NCBI GenBank assembly: GCA_002441205.1 | Contig: DJVN01000059.1 | Span: forward strand, 1 to 8,573 | Origin: Syntrophaceae bacterium UBA6255 | GTDB taxonomy: Bacteria; Desulfobacterota; Syntrophia; Syntrophales; Smithellaceae | Direction of reading: 5' to 3' | Length of the DNA: 8,573 bases | Shown here: in pieces, positions 1 to 7,476 of the stretch | How the letters are laid out: every line of letters begins with the position of its first letter | Position numbering within the stretch: the first letter of the stretch is position 1 | The notes under the pieces: model-generated | Seen by the model: only the letters and a program-made list of their open reading frames with translations | Told to the model about the DNA's origin: nothing | Database searches by the model: none | Position numbers and translations under genes: made by a program

Positions 1-17
1 TTCTTGTTTAAAAGCAT
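1..17 (-). CDS. possible start of a further operon gene, cut by the window edge
   Basis: An ATG at 17-15 follows the oleD stop codon (TAA, 20-18) with no spacing, giving the junction TAAATG. Only five codons (M-L-L-N-K) are visible, so no product can be named. A purine-rich stretch, GAGAAAG, lies just before the stop codon and could serve as a weak ribosome binding site. The close junction copies the stop/start coupling seen elsewhere in this operon, which is the only reason to list it. It may equally be a chance ATG. Confidence 0.3.
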
Positions 18-995
18 TTACTTTCTCACTATCAGATCTAGCGCCTGATCTATGGATATTTTCGGGTCATAGCCGAAATCATTTTTTGCTTTTTCATGGG
101 AAAAATAATGGGAGCGTGAAAACTGCAACGCTACAAATCGTGTCATTGGCGGCTCCCCATTAATTTGGAACAATCTATACCAAGATTCAAAAAATAATCC
201 AATATTAAATGCAACGCCTGCCGGCACTTTTTTTGTGATGGGCGGCATATTATAGCGCCTCAGAATTTCGTTGATAAAATCCCACAGCACGACCGGCCGC
301 TCCTGACCGATAAAGTACGCCTGACCCGCTACAGGCGATTGCGGAGATAATTTCTCAAAAGCCAGAATATGCGCAGCAACTGCGTTTTGAATATAAGTGA
401 CGTCAACCATATTCCTGCCGTTTCCGACTATTTTCAGTCTTCCCAGTTTCGCCGCGTTGACCAGCCTCGGGACAAGATGCGGATCATCCGGTCCAATGAC
501 CTGGTGAGGCCTCAGGGCGACGGTAGATAATGTTTCATCATTGGCCTGTAAAACCGCCTGCTCGGCAGTGGTTTTGGTCCGGGAATAGTCATTATAAAAT
601 TTCCGGGCATAGGGTTTGGTCTCGTCGGCACCGCAGATATCGCCGCCGTCAAAAACGACACTTGGCGTGCTTGTATAAATCAGTTTTGTTATGCCGTTGG
701 CGCGGCACGCCTTGATGACATTTTCAGTGCCAATAACATTTGTCCGGTAGTACTCATTATAATCGCCCCAGATGCCGACACGCGATGCAACGTGGAAAAC
801 AGCGTCCATTCCTTTGAACGCTGACGCGACATCGGCTTCGTTTTGCAGATTGCCGCAAATTGTTTCAACGCCCATTGCCCGCAACGTCGGATGATTTTGG
901 CGGCTGAAATTCCAGACTCGATGCCCCTCGGACAACAACGCTGCTGAGAGATTCCTGCCTAAAAAACCCCCTGCTCCGGTAACAATAATTTTCAT
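18..995 (-). CDS. oleD: OleD, NAD(P)H-dependent 2-alkyl-3-oxoalkanoate reductase (extended SDR)
   Basis: A 325-residue extended short-chain dehydrogenase/epimerase-type protein. It has the nucleotide-binding glycine motif TGAGGFLG near residues 6-13, the family stretch VFHVASRVGIWG at about 66-77, and the catalytic pair Tyr137-x3-Lys141 (YSRTK). In the known pathway OleD reduces the 2-alkyl-3-oxoalkanoate made by OleA to the 2-alkyl-3-hydroxyalkanoate. By sequence alone it could be another 3-beta-HSD/epimerase-like reductase; the adjacent oleC, oleB and oleA make the OleD call strong. Its ATG (995-993) overlaps the oleC stop by 4 nt (ATGA) and is preceded by the purine-rich site GGGGGAAG, so translation is probably coupled to oleC. 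No signal peptide or membrane segment is apparent, so it should be cytosolic. Full length and intact. Confidence 0.9.
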   Translation of the reverse strand: MKIIVTGAGGFLGRNLSAALLSEGHRVWNFSRQNHPTLRAMGVETICGNLQNEADVASAFKGMDAVFHVASRVGIWGDYNEYYRTNVIGTENVIKACRANGITKLIYTSTPSVVFDGGDICGADETKPYARKFYNDYSRTKTTAEQAVLQANDETLSTVALRPHQVIGPDDPHLVPRLVNAAKLGRLKIVGNGRNMVDVTYIQNAVAAHILAFEKLSPQSPVAGQAYFIGQERPVVLWDFINEILRRYNMPPITKKVPAGVAFNIGLFFESWYRLFQINGEPPMTRFVALQFSRSHYFSHEKAKNDFGYDPKISIDQALDLIVRK

Positions 996-2617
996 ATCTT
1001 CCCCCGCGCAACGTCATTGGCCAGTTTTAAACGGTCAACCTTAATATTATGCCGGACATCGACAGGCATTTGATCGCAAAAATGAACTGATTTTATAGGT
1101 ACTGTCAAGGGATTGTTTTTCGCCAAATGCAGCAACTCTTTAACCAAACGTATCCTGGGGATTTTTTTGCCTTGGGCATTTCTTTCAATAACGATAGCGC
1201 TTCTTTGTCTTCCCCTTTCCCCGATACCAACAAGGGCTGAGCGCCGGACGCCATAATGAGCGTTAAAAATAGCCTCGCACATGACCGAGCATAACAAGCC
1301 CGAGGAAGATTCCACCCGGTGGGTTTTTCGACCACAGAACCATAGCCTTCCCTGATCATCCTGATAACCGAGATCTCCGATCCGATGCCAGAATGATCCG
1401 TCATCTTTAATTTTTGCCAGAGCGGTTTCCCCCGGCGATTGATAATAGCTGGCCGTAACAATATCACCCTTAGCAATAATTTCTCCAATTTCGTACGGTT
1501 TTAAAATTCTCGTTTCTGTTATGTTTTCAATGACGTCATCACTTATTGCAATAATTGCTACTTCAACGCCGGGCACCGGTGCGCCGACACAGGTTCCCTT
1601 TCCCCGCTCGGTCAGAGCGGCTGTCTGTTCCAGAATAATTTTTCCGGTGATATTAGCCACAGGCAGACTCTCCGTCGCACCGTAAGGCGTATAGGTCGTA
1701 CCGTTGGGTAAAATTCCACTGAATTTTTTATGAAGCTTATTTCTGACGGGGGCGCCGAACATGACCAGATACTTTACCGAAGGAAGGGTGATATTATTTT
1801 TTTCGCAGTATTTTCCCAGGCCTTCCCAGATCGCCGGTGAACCGGCCATAAATGTAACTTTATTATCCGTGATATTTTGCAATAACTTGCGGGGATCGGC
1901 TGTTGCCGGCTGCGATGGATTCATGTCGGGGATGCAGGACGTCATACCCATGCAAAGCGTGAAAAGAGAAAAGAGCGGAAAGCAAGGCAGGTCGATTTCT
2001 TTATCATTGAGATTAAAAAGTTCCTGTAAAAGACGCGTTTGCGCCGTATAAATTTTATGGGTGTAGATAACGCCTTTGGGACAACCTGTCCCACCGGACG
2101 TAAAGAGAATCGCCGCCGTCTCATCCGGGTCCAGTTGAACGCTTTCAAAACTGGCATTGGAAATTTCCAGCGTGGTCAGGGGAAAACAATTTCCAATTTT
2201 TGGTCCTTTGGTTGTTACTTTGAACCGCACTGATTTAAACGCCTTATTGAAAAGGATTCTCAATAAATGCACTTCCGGTTCGGCAATCAATCCTTCCGGG
2301 GCTACTTCTTCAATGGCCGCAAGGAGATTTTTTCTGCCCATGCCGGGATCAATGAAAACCGGGATGACGCCTATTTTAAAAAGAGCAAAAACCAAAGCGG
2401 GGAATTTTAATGACGGCCTGACAAAAAGAAGCGTCTTGATGCCGCGCCGAAATCCGATTTTTAAAAGGCCGTTGGCGTATTTGTTGGAAAGCGATTCTAA
2501 TTCGCCGAAGGTAATTGAATCATAGTGATATTTATTGCCCACTCGGCGCGGATATTTAATTGCAACTTTATTTTTATATATTTTAGCTGTTTCAGTAAAA
2601 CGATCGGCAATATTCAT
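992..2617 (-). CDS. oleC: OleC, beta-lactone synthetase (AMP-dependent ligase fold)
   Basis: A 541-residue member of the adenylate-forming (ANL) superfamily. Visible motifs are the phosphate-binding loop FTSGGTGCPKG (172-182), the A5-type motif YGATE (312-316), the hinge region HRIGDLGYQDDQGRLWFCGR (411-430), and near the C-terminus PVDVRHNIK, with Lys526 at the place of the usual catalytic lysine. The PVD-x-RH-N-x-K ending is typical of OleC rather than of general acyl-CoA ligases. OleC uses ATP to convert the 2-alkyl-3-hydroxy acid to a beta-lactone. The P-loop has Gly176 where Ser is common (TSGSTG). The start is the ATG at 2617-2615, which gives the family-like N-terminus MNIADRF. Unlike its neighbours it has no clear Shine-Dalgarno sequence and sits 33 nt after the oleB stop. 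It overlaps oleD by 4 nt at its 3' end. Confidence 0.92.
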   Translation of the reverse strand: MNIADRFTETAKIYKNKVAIKYPRRVGNKYHYDSITFGELESLSNKYANGLLKIGFRRGIKTLLFVRPSLKFPALVFALFKIGVIPVFIDPGMGRKNLLAAIEEVAPEGLIAEPEVHLLRILFNKAFKSVRFKVTTKGPKIGNCFPLTTLEISNASFESVQLDPDETAAILFTSGGTGCPKGVIYTHKIYTAQTRLLQELFNLNDKEIDLPCFPLFSLFTLCMGMTSCIPDMNPSQPATADPRKLLQNITDNKVTFMAGSPAIWEGLGKYCEKNNITLPSVKYLVMFGAPVRNKLHKKFSGILPNGTTYTPYGATESLPVANITGKIILEQTAALTERGKGTCVGAPVPGVEVAIIAISDDVIENITETRILKPYEIGEIIAKGDIVTASYYQSPGETALAKIKDDGSFWHRIGDLGYQDDQGRLWFCGRKTHRVESSSGLLCSVMCEAIFNAHYGVRRSALVGIGERGRQRSAIVIERNAQGKKIPRIRLVKELLHLAKNNPLTVPIKSVHFCDQMPVDVRHNIKVDRLKLANDVARGKI

Positions 2618-2650
2618 GATTGAAAGATTTTTATGGTAATTAATAAAAAA

Positions 2651-3511
2651 TTACAAGAACTGTTTCAGTTCCTGAATGATTTCGTCTTTGGCGTCTTCCA
2701 GCACATAATGTCCGGCATTTTTAAAAGTTTTTACAATGGCATGGGGGTAAATTTCCCGCCAGCGATTAAGAAAATGATCATGAAAACAAAAATCCTTTTT
2801 GCCCCAGAGAATAAGAATGGGGCAGTGATGTTGAGCAAGCGATAATTCGATATTCTTTAATGTCTGATAACTGCGATGCCTGGGGTTCATGGGAATATCG
2901 GCAACAAACTGCGCTGTGGCGATGCGGTTCTTATAATTGTCGTAAGGGAAAAGATATCCCTTCCTTATTTCCGGCGACATTTTTTTGGCCACCGCCATAT
3001 AAGTTGCCGTCAGTGCGAATCCGTTGAGGCGGCGAATCACCTGCTCGGCCAGAACCGGAATCCGGCATATGTTAATTTGAAAGGCGATCACTTCGGACAA
3101 ATAAGCGGCGGTATTCAGAATAACAATCTTGTTGACCAGGTCAGGATGTCGTTCCAGAAGTCCGAAACCAATCGCGCCACCCCAGTCATGCACAACTAGA
3201 ATAAAATCTTTTAATTTGAGAAATGAGACGAATTTTTCCAGATTATCAATATGCTGTTTCAATGTATATTCATAATCCTGCGGCTTACCCGAAAGGCCGC
3301 AGCCGATGTGATCCGGAACAACTACTCTGTGGGAGTTGGAAAACTCCGCCACCAGATTTCTGTAATAAAAAGACCAGGTAGGATTGCCGTGAAGCATGAG
3401 CATCGGATCACCTTTCCCTTCATCGAGGTAATGCAGGGATAGATTATCTTTGAGTTGGAAAAAATTGGATTTGAATGGATATAATTTATTTAACCAGTCG
3501 GGTCTTACCAC
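2651..3511 (-). CDS. oleB: OleB, beta-lactone decarboxylase (alpha/beta hydrolase, haloalkane dehalogenase-like)
   Basis: A 286-residue alpha/beta hydrolase. It shows the oxyanion/halide-type motif HGNPTW (41-46), the nucleophile motif HDWGG with Asp109 followed by Trp110, a probable acid residue Asp240 in LWGKKD, and the catalytic His268 in AGHYVLEDA. Family members are often annotated as haloalkane dehalogenases (HLD-III group), but beside oleA, oleC and oleD the role is decarboxylation of the beta-lactone made by OleC to a cis-olefin and CO2. The start is GTG (3511-3509), overlapping the oleA stop by 7 nt, with GGGGG four bases upstream. It is a separate gene here, unlike the fused OleBC of some actinobacteria. 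Full length, with no membrane segment. The main uncertainty is in vivo specificity, not family. Confidence 0.9.
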   Translation of the reverse strand: MVRPDWLNKLYPFKSNFFQLKDNLSLHYLDEGKGDPMLMLHGNPTWSFYYRNLVAEFSNSHRVVVPDHIGCGLSGKPQDYEYTLKQHIDNLEKFVSFLKLKDFILVVHDWGGAIGFGLLERHPDLVNKIVILNTAAYLSEVIAFQINICRIPVLAEQVIRRLNGFALTATYMAVAKKMSPEIRKGYLFPYDNYKNRIATAQFVADIPMNPRHRSYQTLKNIELSLAQHHCPILILWGKKDFCFHDHFLNRWREIYPHAIVKTFKNAGHYVLEDAKDEIIQELKQFL

Positions 3512-4536
3512 TTTACCCCCAGCATAATCGAATTAAGACCCGACCCGATGCCCAGTAACCCCACATGGCTGCCCTTGGGAATTTTTTTCTGCTCATCGTA
3601 AATATTTAGTGTCACGGGAAGAGCGGATGCACCGGTATTTCCCAAATATTGATAAGTGGTAAAGGTGGGACAATTCTCGAGTTTTAAGATCTGTTTCAGA
3701 AGCGTTTCGTGAGCCACGCCGACCTGATGGCCCACAAAGCAGTCAACATCATCGTTGGCCCATTCCAGTTCGCGTTTGGTTTCCTCCCACGTTTTTTCGG
3801 CCAGAGCGATGCCGGATTTCATCAACTCCTCGGAATCGGTTTCCATCATCAGGGAGTGTGTGTCTCCGCCGCCGCGGCAAAGAACATTGGCCGACGAATC
3901 GACAAGAGAAACGCCTCCCAGAAGCAAATGGCCTTCATTCACATAATCCTTATGCGAAACGGTGTAGGCGACAGCAGCAGATCCAATGGTCAGATTGGCA
4001 ATATATTTTTTGATACTTTTTCTGGTGATGTCTTCATCCTTTAATAAATGTTCAATCGTTTGAAACAGTAGAGGTCCTCCATTTTCACCGGAAACAACCA
4101 GAGCGTGTTTAGTCAACCCGTTATCAATCATATTAGCGGCAACTACAATGGAACTCATCACCCCCAGACACGCGTTGGACAGATCGAAGAACATCATATC
4201 CGACCGCAGTCCCAAATTGTGATGAACAATCGAAGACGTTGACGGTTCGAGAAAATCGCGGCAGACAGAAGCGTGAATCAATAAATCAATCTGCTCCGGC
4301 TTCACGATGTTTTTCTCAAACAGATTACGGGCAGCCTGCGTCGACAAATCGCTGGGCATGGTTCCCGGCGGCCAGAAACGTCTTTCCTTGATGCCGGTCA
4401 TCAACTCTATCCGGCCGGCAGGAAGTTTGAGGCGTTGATAAAGGGTTGCGAGCCTCTCTTCGATTTCTTCAGAAGTCATTATTTGTTCGGGAAGATGATA
4501 GGCAAAAGAAGAAATGATAACATTTTTAAACTTCAT
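3505..4536 (-). CDS. oleA: OleA, thiolase-fold acyl condensing enzyme (head-to-head Claisen condensation)
   Basis: A 343-residue thiolase-superfamily protein of KAS III type. Catalytic Cys123 lies in DLSNACLG, His270 in FVGHQVG and Asn300 in YLGNTGAS. Glu97, in CRDFLEPSTSS, lies 26 residues before the cysteine, the spacing known for the OleA general base (Glu117/Cys143 in Xanthomonas). That glutamate separates OleA from FabH. The enzyme condenses two fatty acyl thioesters to a 2-alkyl-3-oxoalkanoate; characterised OleA proteins use acyl-CoA. I chose the ATG at 4536-4534 because it has GGAGA six bases upstream and forms a 4-nt ATGA overlap with the preceding stop codon. A TTG at 4560 would add only eight unconserved residues. 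It overlaps oleB by 7 nt. The ACP and KS genes just upstream raise the possibility that one donor is an acyl-ACP, which is an inference. Confidence 0.93.
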   Translation of the reverse strand: MKFKNVIISSFAYHLPEQIMTSEEIEERLATLYQRLKLPAGRIELMTGIKERRFWPPGTMPSDLSTQAARNLFEKNIVKPEQIDLLIHASVCRDFLEPSTSSIVHHNLGLRSDMMFFDLSNACLGVMSSIVVAANMIDNGLTKHALVVSGENGGPLLFQTIEHLLKDEDITRKSIKKYIANLTIGSAAVAYTVSHKDYVNEGHLLLGGVSLVDSSANVLCRGGGDTHSLMMETDSEELMKSGIALAEKTWEETKRELEWANDDVDCFVGHQVGVAHETLLKQILKLENCPTFTTYQYLGNTGASALPVTLNIYDEQKKIPKGSHVGLLGIGSGLNSIMLGVKW

Positions 4537-5918
4537 GTTTTGTCTCCATTCATCAGACAATGAAGATTAGCCATCGAAATGCCGCTGAGCATTGCCCCGA
4601 CAATTCCCAGGAAACCCTGATCCGTTCCGCAAATAAACAGGTTCTTAATGCTGGTGCGCCCGTCTCGGGCTTTCCGGGTAGTACCGTAAACAGCGCCTTT
4701 CAAATGGCCGGTGTAGCGGGTGATGGTTTTGGGCGTAAAAACGTCATGATAAAGGAGATTGGCTCGAAACTCGGGAAACAGTTTTGTTATTAACGCCATC
4801 GCTTCATCTCGGACTTCTTTTTTTCTTTGAAGATATGTTGGCCTGTCCAATTCATTCCATTTTTCAAAATTGGCGATAAAGGTAACGCGAATTAAACCTT
4901 CATCATAATCATCACAGCCAAAGTTATTGGGAAAACAAATTACGGCGCTGCGATAATCACAGAAATCTTCAGCTTTTTTGTAATCATATTTTTCATGGTT
5001 GTTATAGAAAATAATAGTTTCTTTGATGCCGAAATCAACGGGCTTTTTATCAAAAAACAAAATGGTTTCCGTAAAGCTCATATTGCCGGGAGGGGATGCG
5101 TCGCTTTTTTCGGAAACAATGTTCATCGTTTCCGGCAGACCGATGGAAGACATGACTTTCTTGGCCTGAATTTTTTCTCCGGAGTCGAGGGTAACTCCTT
5201 GGACAGAACCGTTTTCGATATCTATTTTTTTGATTCCGGTTCCCAGGCGCAATTCACCGCCCAGTTGTTTGTATTTTTCGAGAAGTAAGTTGATAATGGT
5301 ACGAACACCGTTTTGGGGACGGCTGAAACCTTCCAGATAAATGCTTTTAAACATAATGACAAACTGGGAAAAATCCATATCATTTTCCCAGGCACTGCCG
5401 TAAATCAGTAAAGGACAGAAAAGCATTTCCAGCAGGTTCTCATCGGTAATAATTTCTCTGACTTTTTCTTTGGCGCTTTGAGGTTTGTTGTCCAGATTAA
5501 CATCATCAAAATTTCTGACAAGTTCCAGTAGACGGGCAACATGATCCTTCTGCTGAGGGAAGTTTTTTTCTATTTCCTTGGTCAGCAATTGCGGATCATT
5601 GGAGAAAGAAATGTTATATCCGGGAAAATGAATGCGTGAAAAATTTTGTTGTGATAACTCCAGCTTTTCGTAAGGTATTCTTAATTGTTTGAGCAGTTTT
5701 GTTAGCGGCCGACCTCTTTCGCCCTTGCACGCGAAGTTGGTCATGGCATGAAGCCCTACATCCAGCTTCCTGCCCTGGCGTTCATAATAGGAATTAAGTC
5801 CTCCGGGCACTTTATGTTTTTCCAGGATACACACCTTTTGATCAAACATTGCCAGCCTGATGCCAGCTGCCAGGCCGGACATGCCCGCACCGATTATTAC
5901 AGTATCATAATTCGTCAT
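4533..5918 (-). CDS. CrtI/RetSat-like FAD-dependent oxidoreductase (phytoene desaturase superfamily), putative acyl-chain desaturase or saturase
   Basis: A 461-residue flavoprotein. The N-terminal dinucleotide-binding motif is IIGAGMSG (GxGxxG at 10-15) with the ribose-binding Glu33, followed by the family motif VPGGLNSYYERQGRKLDVGLH at about 37-57. The C-terminal FAD signature is FICGTDQGFLGIVGAMLSG (428-446). This layout is that of phytoene desaturases, carotene isomerases and retinol saturases. No phytoene synthase or other carotenoid gene is present, and the gene lies between an ACP and oleA. The better inference is therefore that it adds, removes or moves double bonds in an acyl chain or in the olefin pathway intermediate. 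Anammox ladderane gene clusters also pair CrtI-like proteins with KS and ACP genes. Its ATG overlaps the ACP stop by one base (TAATG) with no clear Shine-Dalgarno sequence, and its 3' end overlaps oleA by 4 nt. The fold is certain; the substrate and direction of reaction are not. Confidence 0.85.
   Translation of the reverse strand: MTNYDTVIIGAGMSGLAAGIRLAMFDQKVCILEKHKVPGGLNSYYERQGRKLDVGLHAMTNFACKGERGRPLTKLLKQLRIPYEKLELSQQNFSRIHFPGYNISFSNDPQLLTKEIEKNFPQQKDHVARLLELVRNFDDVNLDNKPQSAKEKVREIITDENLLEMLFCPLLIYGSAWENDMDFSQFVIMFKSIYLEGFSRPQNGVRTIINLLLEKYKQLGGELRLGTGIKKIDIENGSVQGVTLDSGEKIQAKKVMSSIGLPETMNIVSEKSDASPPGNMSFTETILFFDKKPVDFGIKETIIFYNNHEKYDYKKAEDFCDYRSAVICFPNNFGCDDYDEGLIRVTFIANFEKWNELDRPTYLQRKKEVRDEAMALITKLFPEFRANLLYHDVFTPKTITRYTGHLKGAVYGTTRKARDGRTSIKNLFICGTDQGFLGIVGAMLSGISMANLHCLMNGDKT
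4543..4547 (-). promoter_or_regulatory. ribosome binding site deciding the oleA start
   Basis: GGAGA on the minus strand, six bases before the ATG at 4536. It supports this ATG over the upstream TTG at 4560, and it lies inside the last codons of the preceding oxidoreductase gene, consistent with coupled translation. Confidence 0.7.
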
Positions 5919-6172
5919 TATGTGCTTAAAGCAAACTTGGGTCCTAAATACTCAACACAACTCTTCAGCGTAGCCAGTTTCATGTAGTCTTCGGTAGGAA
6001 CTTCAATTTTATATCTTTTTTTCAGTTCCATCACGACATCCAGAAAGTCCATTGAATCCATATCGAGCTGTTCCCTTAATCTGATATTATCATCAAGATT
6101 AGAAAGGTCTTCATCAATCGCTATCTCAGCGATGATATCAATAATTTTTCTTCTTATTGTTTGATAGTCCAT
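5918..6172 (-). CDS. acyl carrier protein, dedicated to the KS/ole cluster
   Basis: An 84-residue acidic, helical protein with the phosphopantetheine attachment motif MDSMDFLD; the modified serine is Ser40. The following helix, DVVMELKKRYKIEVP, matches the usual ACP helix II and loop. It would carry the growing acyl chain for the adjacent ketoacyl synthase and present it to the FAD oxidoreductase. It is unlikely to be the housekeeping AcpP: it sits in a specialised operon and lacks the usual fabD/fabG/fabF neighbours. The start is well defined, with a near-perfect Shine-Dalgarno sequence (AAGGAGG) seven bases before the ATG and 22 nt after the KS stop. No phosphopantetheinyl transferase gene is in view. 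Confidence 0.92.
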   Translation of the reverse strand: MDYQTIRRKIIDIIAEIAIDEDLSNLDDNIRLREQLDMDSMDFLDVVMELKKRYKIEVPTEDYMKLATLKSCVEYLGPKFALST

Positions 6173-6179
6173 AACGTTT

Positions 6180-6186
6180 CCTCCTT
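6180..6186 (-). promoter_or_regulatory. strong ribosome binding site for the ACP gene
   Basis: AAGGAGG on the minus strand, seven bases before the ATG at 6172. It is the best Shine-Dalgarno match in the operon and suggests that the carrier protein is made in excess over its neighbours. Confidence 0.75.
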
Positions 6187-6194
6187 GTAAAAAA

Positions 6195-7430
6195 TTATAT
6201 TTTTAATTTTTTTATGATTAACACTGAATTAATCCCCAGCATCCCGAAGGAGTTACTCAAAATATAATTGACTTCCTTATCCACCGGATTGCCATTGACC
6301 AGATTTTTCATTGCACATTTGGGATCTACATTTTCGATATACTTACATGAATGGATCTTGTTATCGGAAAAACTGGGCAGATTCCCGGCCAGCTCCAGGG
6401 CACCGGCGGCTCCCATCGCATGGCCGATAAATCCTTTGGTACAATTAATATAAGTATTTTCTGATTCTCCAAAGACTACTCTAATCGCTTCACATTCATT
6501 TTCATCTCCGGACACTGTTCCGGTGGCATGCAGATTGACGATATCAATGTCATTAGCTGTGATTTTTGCCTTGGCCATTGCCGCATTCATGCATTCAACC
6601 TGCCTTTGCGTGTCCGGAAGGACAAAATCAACGGCATCGGAATTAACGTGATAGCCGGCTATTTCACCATAAATTTTTGAGCCTCGTTTCAAGGCATCTT
6701 CCAGTCTTTCCAATATAAAAACAGCCCCTCCCTCGGAAACGACAATACCATTACGGCTCACATCCAGGGGACGACTTGCTTTTGTGGGATCTTCATGAGA
6801 ACCCAACGCGCCCTGACTTTTGAATCCGGCAAAAATGCCGAAAGTTCCTGTACTTTCGGATGCTCCTCCGGCTAAAGCGAGGTCAGCTTCGCCCAGTTGC
6901 AGCATTTGCATACCATGGATGATTCCAATATTTCCCGCGGCACAGGCTGCTCCAATCGTATAAGCGGGTCCTGTAATGCCCATATTCAGGCTGACTTCAC
7001 CGGCAGGTGTGTTGGCCACCGTTCTCGGATTATGATGATGCGACCACAAGCTGGCATCGAGATTGTTTTTATGGAGTTCATATATTTCGTTTTCCGTCTC
7101 GACATTGCCGTGCTCGGTAATTCCCAGATATATGCCGGTTCTGTTTTTGACCAGTGCTTCCAGGGATAATCCGCTGTCTTTTAATGCTTCATGAGCGCAA
7201 TAAATAGAAATCGAACCCGCCCGTGTTCCCCGGCGACGCATTTTCTTCTTTTGATAAAGATATTCATCAAAATTGCAGATACCTGCGGCGACCTTACCCA
7301 TATAACGGACTTCCATTTCCGTGATTCCGGACTTCTGGGTTAATAAAGCCTCACGAAAATCTTTGAGATTATTCGCATTGGGGGCAGTGAGTCCGACGCC
7401 GGTAATGACAACTCTGATTTTATTATCCAT
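6195..7430 (-). CDS. beta-ketoacyl-ACP synthase, FabF-like (KAS II type), first gene of the ole operon
   Basis: A 411-residue condensing enzyme of FabB/FabF type. The active-site Cys163 is in GAACAAGN, His301 in NLHATGT, and Lys332 plus His337 in KGFIGHAMGAAG. The full Cys-His-His set indicates a condensing enzyme rather than an inactive chain-length factor. It would extend an acyl-ACP by two carbons using malonyl-ACP. Its place immediately before a private ACP points to a dedicated elongation step rather than general fatty acid synthesis. Similar KS-ACP pairs occur in aryl polyene, ladderane and other specialised lipid clusters (established knowledge). No adjacent ketoreductase or dehydratase is seen, so those steps are probably done by the housekeeping FAS II enzymes. 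The ATG at 7430 is preceded by a modest GGGG site. The transcript probably starts near 7642. Confidence 0.92.
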   Translation of the reverse strand: MDNKIRVVITGVGLTAPNANNLKDFREALLTQKSGITEMEVRYMGKVAAGICNFDEYLYQKKKMRRRGTRAGSISIYCAHEALKDSGLSLEALVKNRTGIYLGITEHGNVETENEIYELHKNNLDASLWSHHHNPRTVANTPAGEVSLNMGITGPAYTIGAACAAGNIGIIHGMQMLQLGEADLALAGGASESTGTFGIFAGFKSQGALGSHEDPTKASRPLDVSRNGIVVSEGGAVFILERLEDALKRGSKIYGEIAGYHVNSDAVDFVLPDTQRQVECMNAAMAKAKITANDIDIVNLHATGTVSGDENECEAIRVVFGESENTYINCTKGFIGHAMGAAGALELAGNLPSFSDNKIHSCKYIENVDPKCAMKNLVNGNPVDKEVNYILSNSFGMLGINSVLIIKKLKI

Positions 7431-7476
7431 TGATAACGCCCCGTGATTATCTTGATTTTTAAAAAAACATTCCCTA

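Noticed and set aside
1105..1488. 127-codon open frame on the minus strand in another frame of oleC
   Set aside because: It overlaps the conserved C-terminal part of oleC in a shifted frame and shows no family motif. It does not indicate a frameshift, because the oleC frame is continuous.
2157..2525. 122-codon open frame on the plus strand within oleC
   Set aside because: It lies wholly antisense to oleC, whose protein shows full family motifs across this stretch; the plus-strand peptide has no recognisable domain.
2651..3511. haloalkane dehalogenase
   Set aside because: The sequence motifs fit that family, but the gene is inside an oleABCD operon, where this subgroup acts as beta-lactone decarboxylase (OleB).
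4537..4560. TTG start for oleA at 4560
   Set aside because: It adds eight residues without family match and would overlap the upstream gene by 28 nt. The ATG at 4536 has a GGAGA site at proper spacing and an ATGA coupling junction.
4533..5918. carotenoid biosynthesis (phytoene desaturase)
   Set aside because: No phytoene synthase, cyclase or other carotenoid gene is present; all neighbours belong to acyl chain and olefin synthesis.
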